Part shown: positions 1 to 5,422 of the stretch, piece after piece
How positions within the stretch are numbered: position 1 is the stretch's first letter
Layout: each line of letters starts with the position of its first letter
Origin: Methanosarcinales archaeon
GTDB lineage: Archaea > Halobacteriota > Syntropharchaeia > Alkanophagales > Methanospirareceae
DNA length: 9,433 nt
NCBI GenBank assembly: GCA_025464645.1
Contig: JAODGF010000047.1
Coordinates: 1 to 9,433 of the forward strand
Reading direction: 5' to 3'
Program-made: the position numbers and the translations under genes
The notes under the pieces: model-generated
Told to the model about the DNA's origin: nothing
The model's database searches: none
The model's input: the letters and a program-made list of their open reading frames with translations, nothing else

Positions 1-213
1 GCACCTCAGCCTGTAAGGTCTCTTATTGAATACCACGCTCGACTCCTGCTCCTCCCCGCAGTAAGGACACTTGAGTTTGTAATTAAATGCCTCCTCACCT
101 TTTCTACGCCACATAAAAACTTCACCACTCTTCTCACCATGCTCGTTCGGCAGTTTCCGGCTCGTGATGTATGCGAAATCACGGATGTCCTTTATCTCAA
201 AAGGAGGTTTCAT
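1..213 (-). CDS. Zinc-ribbon-like conserved hypothetical protein, C-terminus off window
   Basis: This open frame has no stop from the ATG at 213 to the window edge and gives the first 71 residues. It starts MKPPFEIKDIRDFAYITSRK and carries a CPYC pair at residues 49-52. A further Cys is the last visible residue (71), as expected for the first half of a zinc ribbon. A TGA lies two codons upstream of the ATG, so no earlier start is possible. A GAGAGGG ribosome-binding sequence sits 7 nt before the start. It follows arfC by 18 bp on the same strand and is probably co-transcribed with it. I do not recognise the family; a zinc-binding nucleic-acid or regulatory protein is only a guess. Confidence 0.6.
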   Translation of the reverse strand, partial: MKPPFEIKDIRDFAYITSRKLPNEHGEKSGEVFMWRRKGEEAFNYKLKCPYCGEEQESSVVFNKRPYRLRC

Positions 214-231
214 ATCTCATCCCTCTCCCGT

Positions 232-918
232 TTATTTACGAACACGCCACCTTAACAAAACACCTTCATCCATCCTCTTTGCACTTAAAAGCTCAAGTCT
301 TACCATTTTTTCATCCAAGGTAAATCCTTTACCATCCACAAGTGTAGGTGCGTTTTCACCACCTATTATCATATTGCCAACATATATATATAGTTCATCA
401 ACGAGCCCCTGCGAAATCAAAGACCAGTTAAGTGTTGCACCTCCTTCCACCATCAATCTGCTCACGCCTCGTTGCCATAATAAATAGAGAAGATTCCTCA
501 AATTCACTTCTTCCTCACCGCAGATCAGAATCTCCGCTTTCTCTCCTAATCTTTCCACATCCTCCACAATTGCCTGCTTAGACACCGCAATCATTCGCTT
601 GCCTTCCCCTTTGACTAATATCTCGGCATCAACCGGCGTTCTCGCTCGGTTATCCACCACTATTCGTAACGGATTTTCAGCTTTCCTTGCCCTCCGTCTT
701 TTTTCCCTCCTCTTTTCTGATTTTACCGTTAAAGAAGGGTCATCAGCTAAAATAGTGCCTACGCCAACCATTATTGCATCGCTCTCTGCCCTCATGGAAT
801 CAACCCTATCAAAATCCCTCTCGCCACTTATTCTCGTCTGTCTCCTTTCTACCGTTGCTATTTTTCCATCTGCACTCATTGCGGCATTTATGAAGACAAA
901 TGGTCTGGTTTTTTCCAT
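232..918 (-). CDS. arfC: 2,5-diamino-6-ribosylamino-4(3H)-pyrimidinone 5'-phosphate reductase (archaeal RibD-C type)
   Basis: This is the NAD(P)H-dependent reductase of archaeal riboflavin/F420 precursor synthesis. It reduces the ribosyl side chain of the pyrimidinone phosphate to a ribityl chain. The 228-residue protein is a stand-alone RibD C-terminal, DHFR-like domain without the deaminase half, as usual in archaea. Visible family motifs are NAAMSADGKIA (11-21), MVGVGTILADDPSLT (50-64), LRIVVD (84-89), VEGGATL (157-163) and GGENAPTLVDG (186-196). A lysine/arginine-rich insert (about 66-79) precedes LRIVVD and is somewhat unusual. It is cytoplasmic. It diverges from drg across only 51 bp; a weak GAG lies about 8 nt before the ATG. 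The family call is firm; the symbol follows Methanocaldococcus usage. Confidence 0.88.
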   Translation of the reverse strand: MEKTRPFVFINAAMSADGKIATVERRQTRISGERDFDRVDSMRAESDAIMVGVGTILADDPSLTVKSEKRREKRRRARKAENPLRIVVDNRARTPVDAEILVKGEGKRMIAVSKQAIVEDVERLGEKAEILICGEEEVNLRNLLYLLWQRGVSRLMVEGGATLNWSLISQGLVDELYIYVGNMIIGGENAPTLVDGKGFTLDEKMVRLELLSAKRMDEGVLLRWRVRK

Positions 919-969
919 TTTTATCTCAAATTATTACTTATCCAACAAACAAATAACTATTACGCCAGA

Positions 970-2067
970 ATGCCCATCGAAGAGGACATAAAGAACATAG
1001 AGGACGAAATAAGAAGAACACCGTACAACAAAGCGACTTCGCATCACATTGGACGGCTAAAAGCGAAACTCGCCAGACTACGGGACGAACTCCAAAAACG
1101 TGCCATCGCAAAATCCGCAGGCAAAGGCAAAGGATATGCGGTAAAAAAGTCAGGGGATGCAACTGTCGTCATGGTTGGGTTTCCATCTGTTGGTAAGTCA
1201 ACGCTGCTCAACTGCCTTACCGGCACCAGTGCTGAGGTGGCTGATTATGACTTCACTACCCTCGAAGTGATCCCGGGCACACTGCTCTACAAGGGTGCAA
1301 GAATACAGATTCTCGATGTTCCGGGGCTTATTCAGGGTGCAGCAACAGGACGAGGGCATGGCAAGGAGGTAATATCTGTATTGCGAAACGCTGATCTAAT
1401 CCTCATCATCGTAGATGTCTTCCACCCGCAGCAGTTCGATACACTGATAAAGGAGTTATACGATGCGGGTATTCGATTTAATACCAAGCCTCCGGAAGTA
1501 ATCATTCATAAAAGGAGCAGGGGAGGGATAACAGTAAACAGCACCGTTGACCTCGAGCTCGATGAAAAAACAATCCGGGCTGTGATATCAGAATACAAAA
1601 TACACAACGCAGAGGTTCTCATACGAGAACGTATTACCCTTGACGAACTTATTGATGTGGTTCTCGGAAACCGTAAATACGTTCCTGCATTCGTGGTCAT
1701 AAATAAGATGGATTTGGCGGATTCGCGGACACTTCGGGCATGCATGGCGCGATTCGGCGATGCAGTTCCAATCTCTGCGGCTCTCGGTACGAATCTCGAT
1801 GCACTAAAAGAGAGGATTTACAACGAATTAGGGCTTATACGCATCTATATGAAGCCCCCTGGGGGCTCACCGGATATGGACAATCCACTGGTCATGAAAT
1901 CTGATTCTACTGTCGCTGACGTCTGCTCTACCATTCATCGTGATTTCGTTTACAAGTTCCGATATGCACGCATCTGGGGGCAGTCAGTGAAGCATGAAGG
2001 ACAGCGCGTGGGTCTTTCGCATGTGCTCTCCGATGGAGATGTGGTGAGCATTGTGACACGGAACTGA
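970..2067 (+). CDS. drg: Drg/OBG-family GTPase with TGS domain
   Basis: This 365-residue GTP-binding protein is of the developmentally regulated (Drg) type, universal in archaea and eukaryotes and associated with ribosomes or RNA. The order is: basic helical N-terminus (1-60), G1/P-loop GFPSVGKST (70-78), switch region with DFTTLEVIPG (94-103), G3 DVPG (116-119), a GRGHG loop (127-131), a small inserted domain (about 165-235), G4 NKMD (245-248), G5 SAAL (269-272), and a C-terminal TGS domain (about 289-365). All nucleotide-binding motifs are intact and the length is normal. The ATG at 970 gives the expected Drg N-terminus. No Shine-Dalgarno sequence is visible upstream, so the transcript may be leaderless or nearly so. 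It converges with the CobD-like gene. Confidence 0.93.
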   Translation: MPIEEDIKNIEDEIRRTPYNKATSHHIGRLKAKLARLRDELQKRAIAKSAGKGKGYAVKKSGDATVVMVGFPSVGKSTLLNCLTGTSAEVADYDFTTLEVIPGTLLYKGARIQILDVPGLIQGAATGRGHGKEVISVLRNADLILIIVDVFHPQQFDTLIKELYDAGIRFNTKPPEVIIHKRSRGGITVNSTVDLELDEKTIRAVISEYKIHNAEVLIRERITLDELIDVVLGNRKYVPAFVVINKMDLADSRTLRACMARFGDAVPISAALGTNLDALKERIYNELGLIRIYMKPPGGSPDMDNPLVMKSDSTVADVCSTIHRDFVYKFRYARIWGQSVKHEGQRVGLSHVLSDGDVVSIVTRN

Positions 2068-2072
2068 TTAAA

Positions 2073-2114
2073 TGCAAAAAGCAAAGTGCAAATTGAAAAA
2101 TGCAAAATTTTTCA
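2073..2114. repeat. 14-bp-period A-rich tandem repeat at the drg/cobD junction
   Basis: TGCAAA recurs at 2073, 2087 and 2101, exactly 14 bp apart, giving three degenerate units. The block starts just after the drg stop and ends at the stop codon of the minus-strand CobD-like gene. It matches the low-complexity TGCAAA type that I recall from ends of genes in other prokaryotes; that recall was not checked here. The T-rich tail of the last unit could also act as a terminator for drg. Confidence 0.6.
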
Positions 2115-3191
2115 TTGTTTTCTTAGCACAGGTTCTTTTTCTAAAAGAAAGTGTATCAGCAACTCATTCTCCTCATCCTTCTTCACCGAGAATCTTATAT
2201 AGGAAGACAAACCAAAAGAAGCGCAATCTCTTACCAAAAGACCATACTTCAGAAGTTCTCTCTTCACTTCTCTTCCATTTCTATTTCCATTACCAACATC
2301 AAGAATATAAAAATTTGCATCCGAGCGTATTGCACATTCAAAAGCTTCCTCTATCCTCTCTTTACTCCTCTCGATCTTCTCTCTTGTTTTAACCAAAAAA
2401 GCATCACCTTCTGCTCCAATTACCGCGATCCCAATTTTCTCCGCAAACGTACTCACGCTCCAGGGAGTTTTTATTTTCGTCAACGCCCTTATATTTTCCG
2501 CGGATGAGATTGCATATCCTACCCTTACTCCTGGGATTGCAAATGATTTCGTTAGAGAGCGCAAAATAATCACGTTCTGCGTGGCGGGTATAACTTCATG
2601 CGATGAAAAGGCATTCTTTACAAAATCCACGTACGCTTCATCCATCACCACCAGTGCGTCAACCCTCTCTGCTTCCGCTATTATCTGTTCTATCTCATTT
2701 TTACCCAGATATTGCCCCGTTGGGTTATTTGGATTGCATAGAAATACCACATCATTTTTCTTCATTCCCGCTACAATCAACTCGGGATTGATTTGCAGTG
2801 CAGGCATTTCTATACGCTTGATTTTCGCACCAACCATCTTCGCTGCAACTTCGTATTCGCCATAAGTGTGTTTCAGCGTCAGCGCCCTATCCCGTACAAA
2901 AGCGAGAGCTACAAGTTGGATTAGTTCAGAAACACCTGCTCCTACTATTACTTCCTCCTCCCGGCATCCAAATTTTCTCGATATTTTCGCTCTCAACTCG
3001 CTGCATTCTGTGTCCGGATATAAATTTATTTCTGACATCGCTTCTTTTATCACACCGAAAACAAAGTCCGGCGGTCCATAGGGGTTCAAATTTGTACCGA
3101 AGTCGATTACTTCACCTGTTCCATCCTTTTCCCGGCTCCCACCGTGCTCGCAAATTTCTATTCCCTGTAAAGGTGCTCTTGGTTTGACCAT
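2112..3191 (-). CDS. cobD: CobD-like L-threonine-O-3-phosphate decarboxylase / HisC-type PLP aminotransferase
   Basis: This is a 359-residue fold-type I PLP enzyme of the CobD/HisC group. CobD makes the (R)-1-aminopropan-2-ol phosphate linker of cobalamin. Visible motifs are HGGS (16-19), DFGTNLNPYGPP (30-41), NPNNPTG (153-159), MDEAYVDF (183-190) with Asp184 for the pyridine nitrogen, SLTKSFAIPG (212-221) with Schiff-base Lys215, and a C-terminal RDCASFGL...YIRFSV stretch with substrate-binding Arg333. The HGG start, PWSVS, and RDCASFGL followed by an EN pair favour CobD over histidinol-phosphate aminotransferase, but HisC activity cannot be excluded. An AAAAGGAGCGG ribosome-binding site lies 3 nt before the ATG. 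It is monocistronic in this view and converges on drg. Confidence 0.82.
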   Translation of the reverse strand: MVKPRAPLQGIEICEHGGSREKDGTGEVIDFGTNLNPYGPPDFVFGVIKEAMSEINLYPDTECSELRAKISRKFGCREEEVIVGAGVSELIQLVALAFVRDRALTLKHTYGEYEVAAKMVGAKIKRIEMPALQINPELIVAGMKKNDVVFLCNPNNPTGQYLGKNEIEQIIAEAERVDALVVMDEAYVDFVKNAFSSHEVIPATQNVIILRSLTKSFAIPGVRVGYAISSAENIRALTKIKTPWSVSTFAEKIGIAVIGAEGDAFLVKTREKIERSKERIEEAFECAIRSDANFYILDVGNGNRNGREVKRELLKYGLLVRDCASFGLSSYIRFSVKKDEENELLIHFLLEKEPVLRKQ

Positions 3192-3242
3192 TTTCCGCTC
3201 CTTTTATAACCATGAGATTGCACAGATTTTCAGTAACAAAAA

Positions 3243-3255
3243 ACAAATTATTTGT
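3243..3255. promoter_or_regulatory. 13-bp palindrome (possible operator)
   Basis: ACAAAT-T-ATTTGT is a perfect inverted repeat with 6-bp arms and a single central base. It lies in the 282-bp divergent region between the CobD-like gene and the first cytochrome, about 50 bp upstream of the former. It is AT-rich, so chance occurrence is plausible. Confidence 0.2.
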
Positions 3256-3302
3256 AGTCATATATTAAGATTGAAAACAGTAATAAAAACAGACAAGAAT
3301 GA

Positions 3303-3392
3303 AGCATAATTAAAAGAACAAACGAATTTCTCAAGGAAAAGAATGGCTACAAGGAGACCGAATTGATAGAAGAGATTGCAGAACCGGTGTAA
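3303..3392 (+). pseudogene. Short coding-like remnant without start codon
   Basis: An open frame of 29 codons begins right after a TGA and ends at TAA 3390-3392. Its tail reads NEFLKEKNGYKETELIEEI followed by AEPV. The charged, helix-like composition looks more like protein than the AT-rich surroundings, but there is no start codon in frame and no recognisable family. It may be the relic tail of a deleted gene. The cytochrome promoter begins immediately after it. Otherwise the 3192-3473 intergenic stretch holds only the palindrome at 3243 and the promoter at 3408. Confidence 0.2.
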
Positions 3393-3399
3393 TTTTACT
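3389..3399. promoter_or_regulatory. GTAATTTTACT element, copy 1
   Basis: GTAATTTTACT (GTAA and TTAC arms flanking two bases) lies 17 bp upstream of the first cytochrome TATA box. An identical 11-mer is at 4561-4571 near the promoters of the Yip1 gene and second cytochrome. It could be a regulator-binding site. Confidence 0.3.
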
Positions 3400-3407
3400 G
3401 AGAAGAA

Positions 3408-3432
3408 ATCGAAAACTTTATATATCCCTAAT
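3408..3432 (+). promoter_or_regulatory. Archaeal promoter (BRE/TATA) of first NapC/NrfH-like cytochrome
   Basis: ATCGAAAACTTTATATATCC has a purine-rich BRE-like stretch followed by TATA core TTTATATA at 3417-3424. Archaeal spacing puts the transcript start near 3446, giving a leader of about 28 nt with a GGAGGG at 3459-3464, nine bases before the ATG. Twenty-one of the 25 bases match the promoter at 4609-4633. Confidence 0.75.
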
Positions 3433-3473
3433 CAAAAAAGATTGATATCAGAAAAAAAGGAGGGAAGATAGAG

Positions 3474-3944
3474 ATGAAAATTACAAAGAAGATGGTTATT
3501 GTTGGTGTGGTTGCGGTAGTCGTGGTGCTTGCGATTGTCGGAGCTGTAATGACCAGCTATATGGAAAAGCCGGAGAGCTGTGGTAAAATGTGTCACGAGA
3601 TGCAGCCCTTCTATGACTCACTCCTGGTTTCAGCGCATGGTCGTGCCGGAGTGATGGACTGCCATGAATGCCATAGACCAGAAGGACCACCCATAGGACA
3701 TGGCATTGCACACATCAAAGGGGTAAGCACGGCAGAAATTGAGGATGAAATCCCCGAATCACCCAAAAACGAATATTGCATGGAATGTCACAAGCAGTAT
3801 CCCGCAGGACATGAGGAACATATCATGTGGATGAGCCAGAAATCCCCGAAGTATAGTGGCTATGAGTGTATTGTTTGTCACGACGACCATAGACTAACAG
3901 TAAGAGCAGAGACCTGCACGATTTGCCATCCAATACGCGCTTGA
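3474..3944 (+). CDS. Membrane-anchored pentaheme cytochrome c, NapC/NrfH-like
   Basis: This 156-residue protein has one N-terminal membrane anchor (about 7-27) and an extracytoplasmic heme domain. Five heme motifs are visible: CGKMCH (36-41, a CX3CH variant), CHECH (63-67), CMECH (102-106), CIVCH (132-136) and CTICH (148-152). The anchor followed by CHEM and a PFY segment is the NapC/NrfH signature, in which the Met two residues after the first heme His can be an axial ligand. Such proteins oxidise membrane quinol (or methanophenazine in methanogen relatives) and pass electrons to other cytochromes; that role is inferred. CHDDH (136-140) supplies an extra His ligand candidate. GGAGGG precedes the ATG by nine bases. 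It is a paralogue of the gene at 4708, and its 3' end is 8 bp from the convergent Yip1 gene. Confidence 0.85.
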   Translation: MKITKKMVIVGVVAVVVVLAIVGAVMTSYMEKPESCGKMCHEMQPFYDSLLVSAHGRAGVMDCHECHRPEGPPIGHGIAHIKGVSTAEIEDEIPESPKNEYCMECHKQYPAGHEEHIMWMSQKSPKYSGYECIVCHDDHRLTVRAETCTICHPIRA

Positions 3945-3952
3945 GTCGGGGG

Positions 3953-4546
3953 TCAGAGTATTGCCGGAACGATTGCAGCAGCAATTATTCCAACGATAAT
4001 CACTGGTACGAGGATTGCAAGGATTACAGCAAGGATTGCCATTCCAGGGGATAGCTCGTGGAGTTCCATTACACCGGTAATTACCAGGAGAAGGGACCAT
4101 ATCGGTGCGATGATAATGTTCGGTCCTGGAACCCAGCCCAATACTAAGCACGGTGTTGCACCATACGTAATCGCTTTTGTCGTCTGCTTTAAACCTCTTC
4201 TACCGCCAAACAGGTACACCCAGATATGGAGCCAAACCGCGATATAAAGTGCGGCGATTATACCCGCAGCGATTATGCCCACAAAAGCCCCTGCACCGAG
4301 CAGTGGTGCGATTTTACCGAGCTCTGGTAATCCAGGCATTAATGAGAGTTCAGACAATCCAAGCTTTGACACCAGCACGGTCACCACAACAGTCACTACA
4401 ATTGCGAGAATCAGTGCGAGAATCGCCAGCAGGGGGACGTAATACTTGAAGGCGTCACTGAGCGTATCTTCCTTAGATGCAGCGAATTCTTTTGACGGCT
4501 GAAATGAGAAACCGCGTATTCTTCCAAGTATGTTCATTTGTATCAT
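3953..4546 (-). CDS. Yip1-type multi-spanning membrane protein
   Basis: This 197-residue, very hydrophobic protein has a short soluble N-terminus (NILGRIRGFSFQPSKEF, 5-21) and about five membrane segments (roughly 36-60, 82-112, 125-138, 141-160, 167-195). The N-terminal R-x-x-x-F-x-P-S-K-E-F pattern and the polar GLKQTTKAITYGATP loop (118-132) before a Pro-rich turn are typical of prokaryotic Yip1-domain proteins. Their function is generally unknown; they are thought to be integral membrane factors. It lies between two paralogous cytochrome genes in the opposite orientation, which suggests a link to the membrane electron-transfer module, but this is inference. The ATG at 4546 has no Shine-Dalgarno sequence and lies about where transcription should start. 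An alternative ATG is at 4537. Confidence 0.7.
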   Translation of the reverse strand: MIQMNILGRIRGFSFQPSKEFAASKEDTLSDAFKYYVPLLAILALILAIVVTVVVTVLVSKLGLSELSLMPGLPELGKIAPLLGAGAFVGIIAAGIIAALYIAVWLHIWVYLFGGRRGLKQTTKAITYGATPCLVLGWVPGPNIIIAPIWSLLLVITGVMELHELSPGMAILAVILAILVPVIIVGIIAAAIVPAIL

Positions 4547-4560
4547 ACTTTTTAAGTGGG

Positions 4561-4571
4561 GTAATTTTACT
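4561..4571. promoter_or_regulatory. GTAATTTTACT element, copy 2
   Basis: This is identical to the 11-mer at 3389-3399. It abuts the downstream side of the minus-strand TATA box of the Yip1 gene and lies about 47 bp upstream of the second cytochrome TATA box. A bound protein here could affect both divergent promoters. Confidence 0.3.
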
Positions 4572-4584
4572 ATATAAAGTTTTC
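4570..4584 (-). promoter_or_regulatory. Archaeal promoter of the Yip1 gene (leaderless transcript)
   Basis: The minus strand reads GAAAACTTTATATAG, 14 of 15 bases identical to the first cytochrome promoter core at 3411-3425. The TATA core occupies 4571-4578. Usual spacing places the transcript start near 4549, only about 3 bases before the ATG at 4546, which explains the missing ribosome-binding site. Confidence 0.7.
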
Positions 4585-4608
4585 TAATTTTTCCGGTGAT
4601 GCGAAAAA

Positions 4609-4633
4609 ATCGAAAGCTTTATATATACCTGAT
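4609..4633 (+). promoter_or_regulatory. Archaeal promoter of second NapC/NrfH-like cytochrome
   Basis: ATCGAAAGCTTTATATATAC has the same BRE-like CGAAA and a TTTATATA core (4618-4625) as the promoter at 3408-3432. The predicted transcript start near 4647 gives a leader of about 60 nt, longer than that of the first cytochrome. The leader ends in AGGAGG at 4695-4700, seven bases before the ATG. Confidence 0.75.
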
Positions 4634-4707
4634 GATTATCTCCTTTTGGAGCATAGCATAGACAAGACACGTCAAAATGGAAGCAGATGTAATTAGGAGG
4701 GTTGAGT

Positions 4708-5301
4708 ATGGAAATAGGTGAGAAGGTTATTATTGCGCTGGTCGTGGTGGTTTTCATCGGAGCGATTGTCGGTGTTGCGGTTGTGATGCCTACAATGATG
4801 GAAGAGATGGAAAAGCCAGCGAATTGTGCAAAGAACTGTCATGAGATGGAGCCCTTTTACACCTCTCTGGAAGGGTCTGTTCATGCGGGCATAGACTGTC
4901 ACGAATGCCACAAACCGCACGAGCCGAAAATGTTGGAGATGGTTATGGTCATGGGGCACGCGCTTCATCACACAGCGGGAATGATTGAGGGGAAGAGTTT
5001 CGATGAAATGGCAGAGGAAATCGAAGAGAAACCGCCTGCATCGCCAAAGAGTGAAGTGTGTGAGGAATGCCACAATGGTAAGAAAGCCAAAGTTGCATCA
5101 GAGAAAATTTCAGACCCCGCAATCTCATGTTTTAAATGTCATCGCACGATTGAACACGCAGCACATAAGGTTGGTGAGTACAGCGCCTACGAGAGTCCCG
5201 ATTATAGAGGATACGAGTGTGCGGCATGCCATAACGACCACGATGTAGATGTAAAGGAAGAAACATGTAATATTTGCCATCCTCCGGAGAAACATTCATA
5301 A
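4708..5301 (+). CDS. Membrane-anchored hexaheme cytochrome c, NapC/NrfH-like
   Basis: This 197-residue paralogue of the gene at 3474 has an N-terminal anchor (about 7-28) and six heme motifs: CAKNCH (40-45, again CX3CH), CHECH (64-68), CEECH (118-122), CFKCH (141-145), CAACH (171-175) and CNICH (187-191). The CHEMEPFY segment after the first motif is NapC/NrfH-like, so a role in taking electrons from membrane quinol and passing them outward is likely but inferred. Compared with its paralogue it carries one extra heme unit of 23 residues and a longer acidic linker (about 95-113). ATG 4708 is chosen over the in-frame TTG at 4702 because AGGAGG (4695-4700) is seven bases before the ATG and only one before the TTG. 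It converges on ccmF. Confidence 0.86.
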   Translation: MEIGEKVIIALVVVVFIGAIVGVAVVMPTMMEEMEKPANCAKNCHEMEPFYTSLEGSVHAGIDCHECHKPHEPKMLEMVMVMGHALHHTAGMIEGKSFDEMAEEIEEKPPASPKSEVCEECHNGKKAKVASEKISDPAISCFKCHRTIEHAAHKVGEYSAYESPDYRGYECAACHNDHDVDVKEETCNICHPPEKHS

Positions 5302-5308
5302 ACAAACC

Positions 5309-5344
5309 CTTTTCTTTTAGAAAACCGTTTACGGAAAAGAAAAG
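5309..5344. terminator. Inverted repeat between convergent cytochrome and ccmF genes
   Basis: CTTTTCTTTT (5309-5318) is a perfect 10-bp inverted match to AAAAGAAAAG (5335-5344). The loop holds a second small hairpin, CCGT-TT-ACGG (5325-5334). A T-rich stretch follows at about 5372-5382 for plus-strand transcripts, and the left arm read in reverse provides a purine tract. The position just after the cytochrome stop and before the ccmF stop fits a bidirectional transcript end, though archaeal termination may need only the T tracts. Confidence 0.45.
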
Positions 5345-5387
5345 AACCTTTAAAATGTTTCTTCGGTAACGCTTTCTTTTTTAATTG

Positions 5388-5422
5388 TTTGTTTAGGATT
5401 TCGGTTTTAGTGTTTAGGATTT
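5388..5422. repeat. 7-bp-period A-rich tandem repeat overlapping the ccmF stop
   Basis: On the minus strand five heptads run AAATCCT, AAACACT, AAAACCG, AAATCCT, AAACAAA. The first heptad supplies the last ccmF codons and stop (AAA TCC TAA). Like the 14-bp-period block at 2073-2114, it marks a convergent gene junction. Confidence 0.6.

Noticed and set aside
164..487. Plus-strand reading frames over the reductase (also 599-991).
   Set aside because: They are antisense to a well-supported gene, with no ribosome-binding site or family features.
1044..1226. tRNA or rRNA genes anywhere in the window.
   Set aside because: No cloverleaf with a TTCGA-type T loop and CCA-side acceptor stem, and no rRNA motif, was seen on either strand.
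2073..2114. CRISPR-like repeat array.
   Set aside because: The 14-bp period leaves no room for spacers, the units are degenerate, and there is no cas gene.
2072..2392. Plus-strand frame beginning MQKAKCKLKNAKF after drg.
   Set aside because: Its start lies in the 14-bp-period repeat and the rest is antisense to the CobD-like gene.
4640..4700. CTCCT (4640-4644) could pair with the ribosome-binding AGGAG (4695-4699) or with GGAG (4648-4651), suggesting a translational switch before the second cytochrome.
   Set aside because: The predicted transcript start is near 4647, so CTCCT is probably not in the RNA; short 4-5 bp pairings are common by chance.
4702..4707. TTG start at 4702 for the second cytochrome, adding Met-Ser.
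   Set aside because: It is one base from AGGAGG; ATG 4708 has normal spacing.
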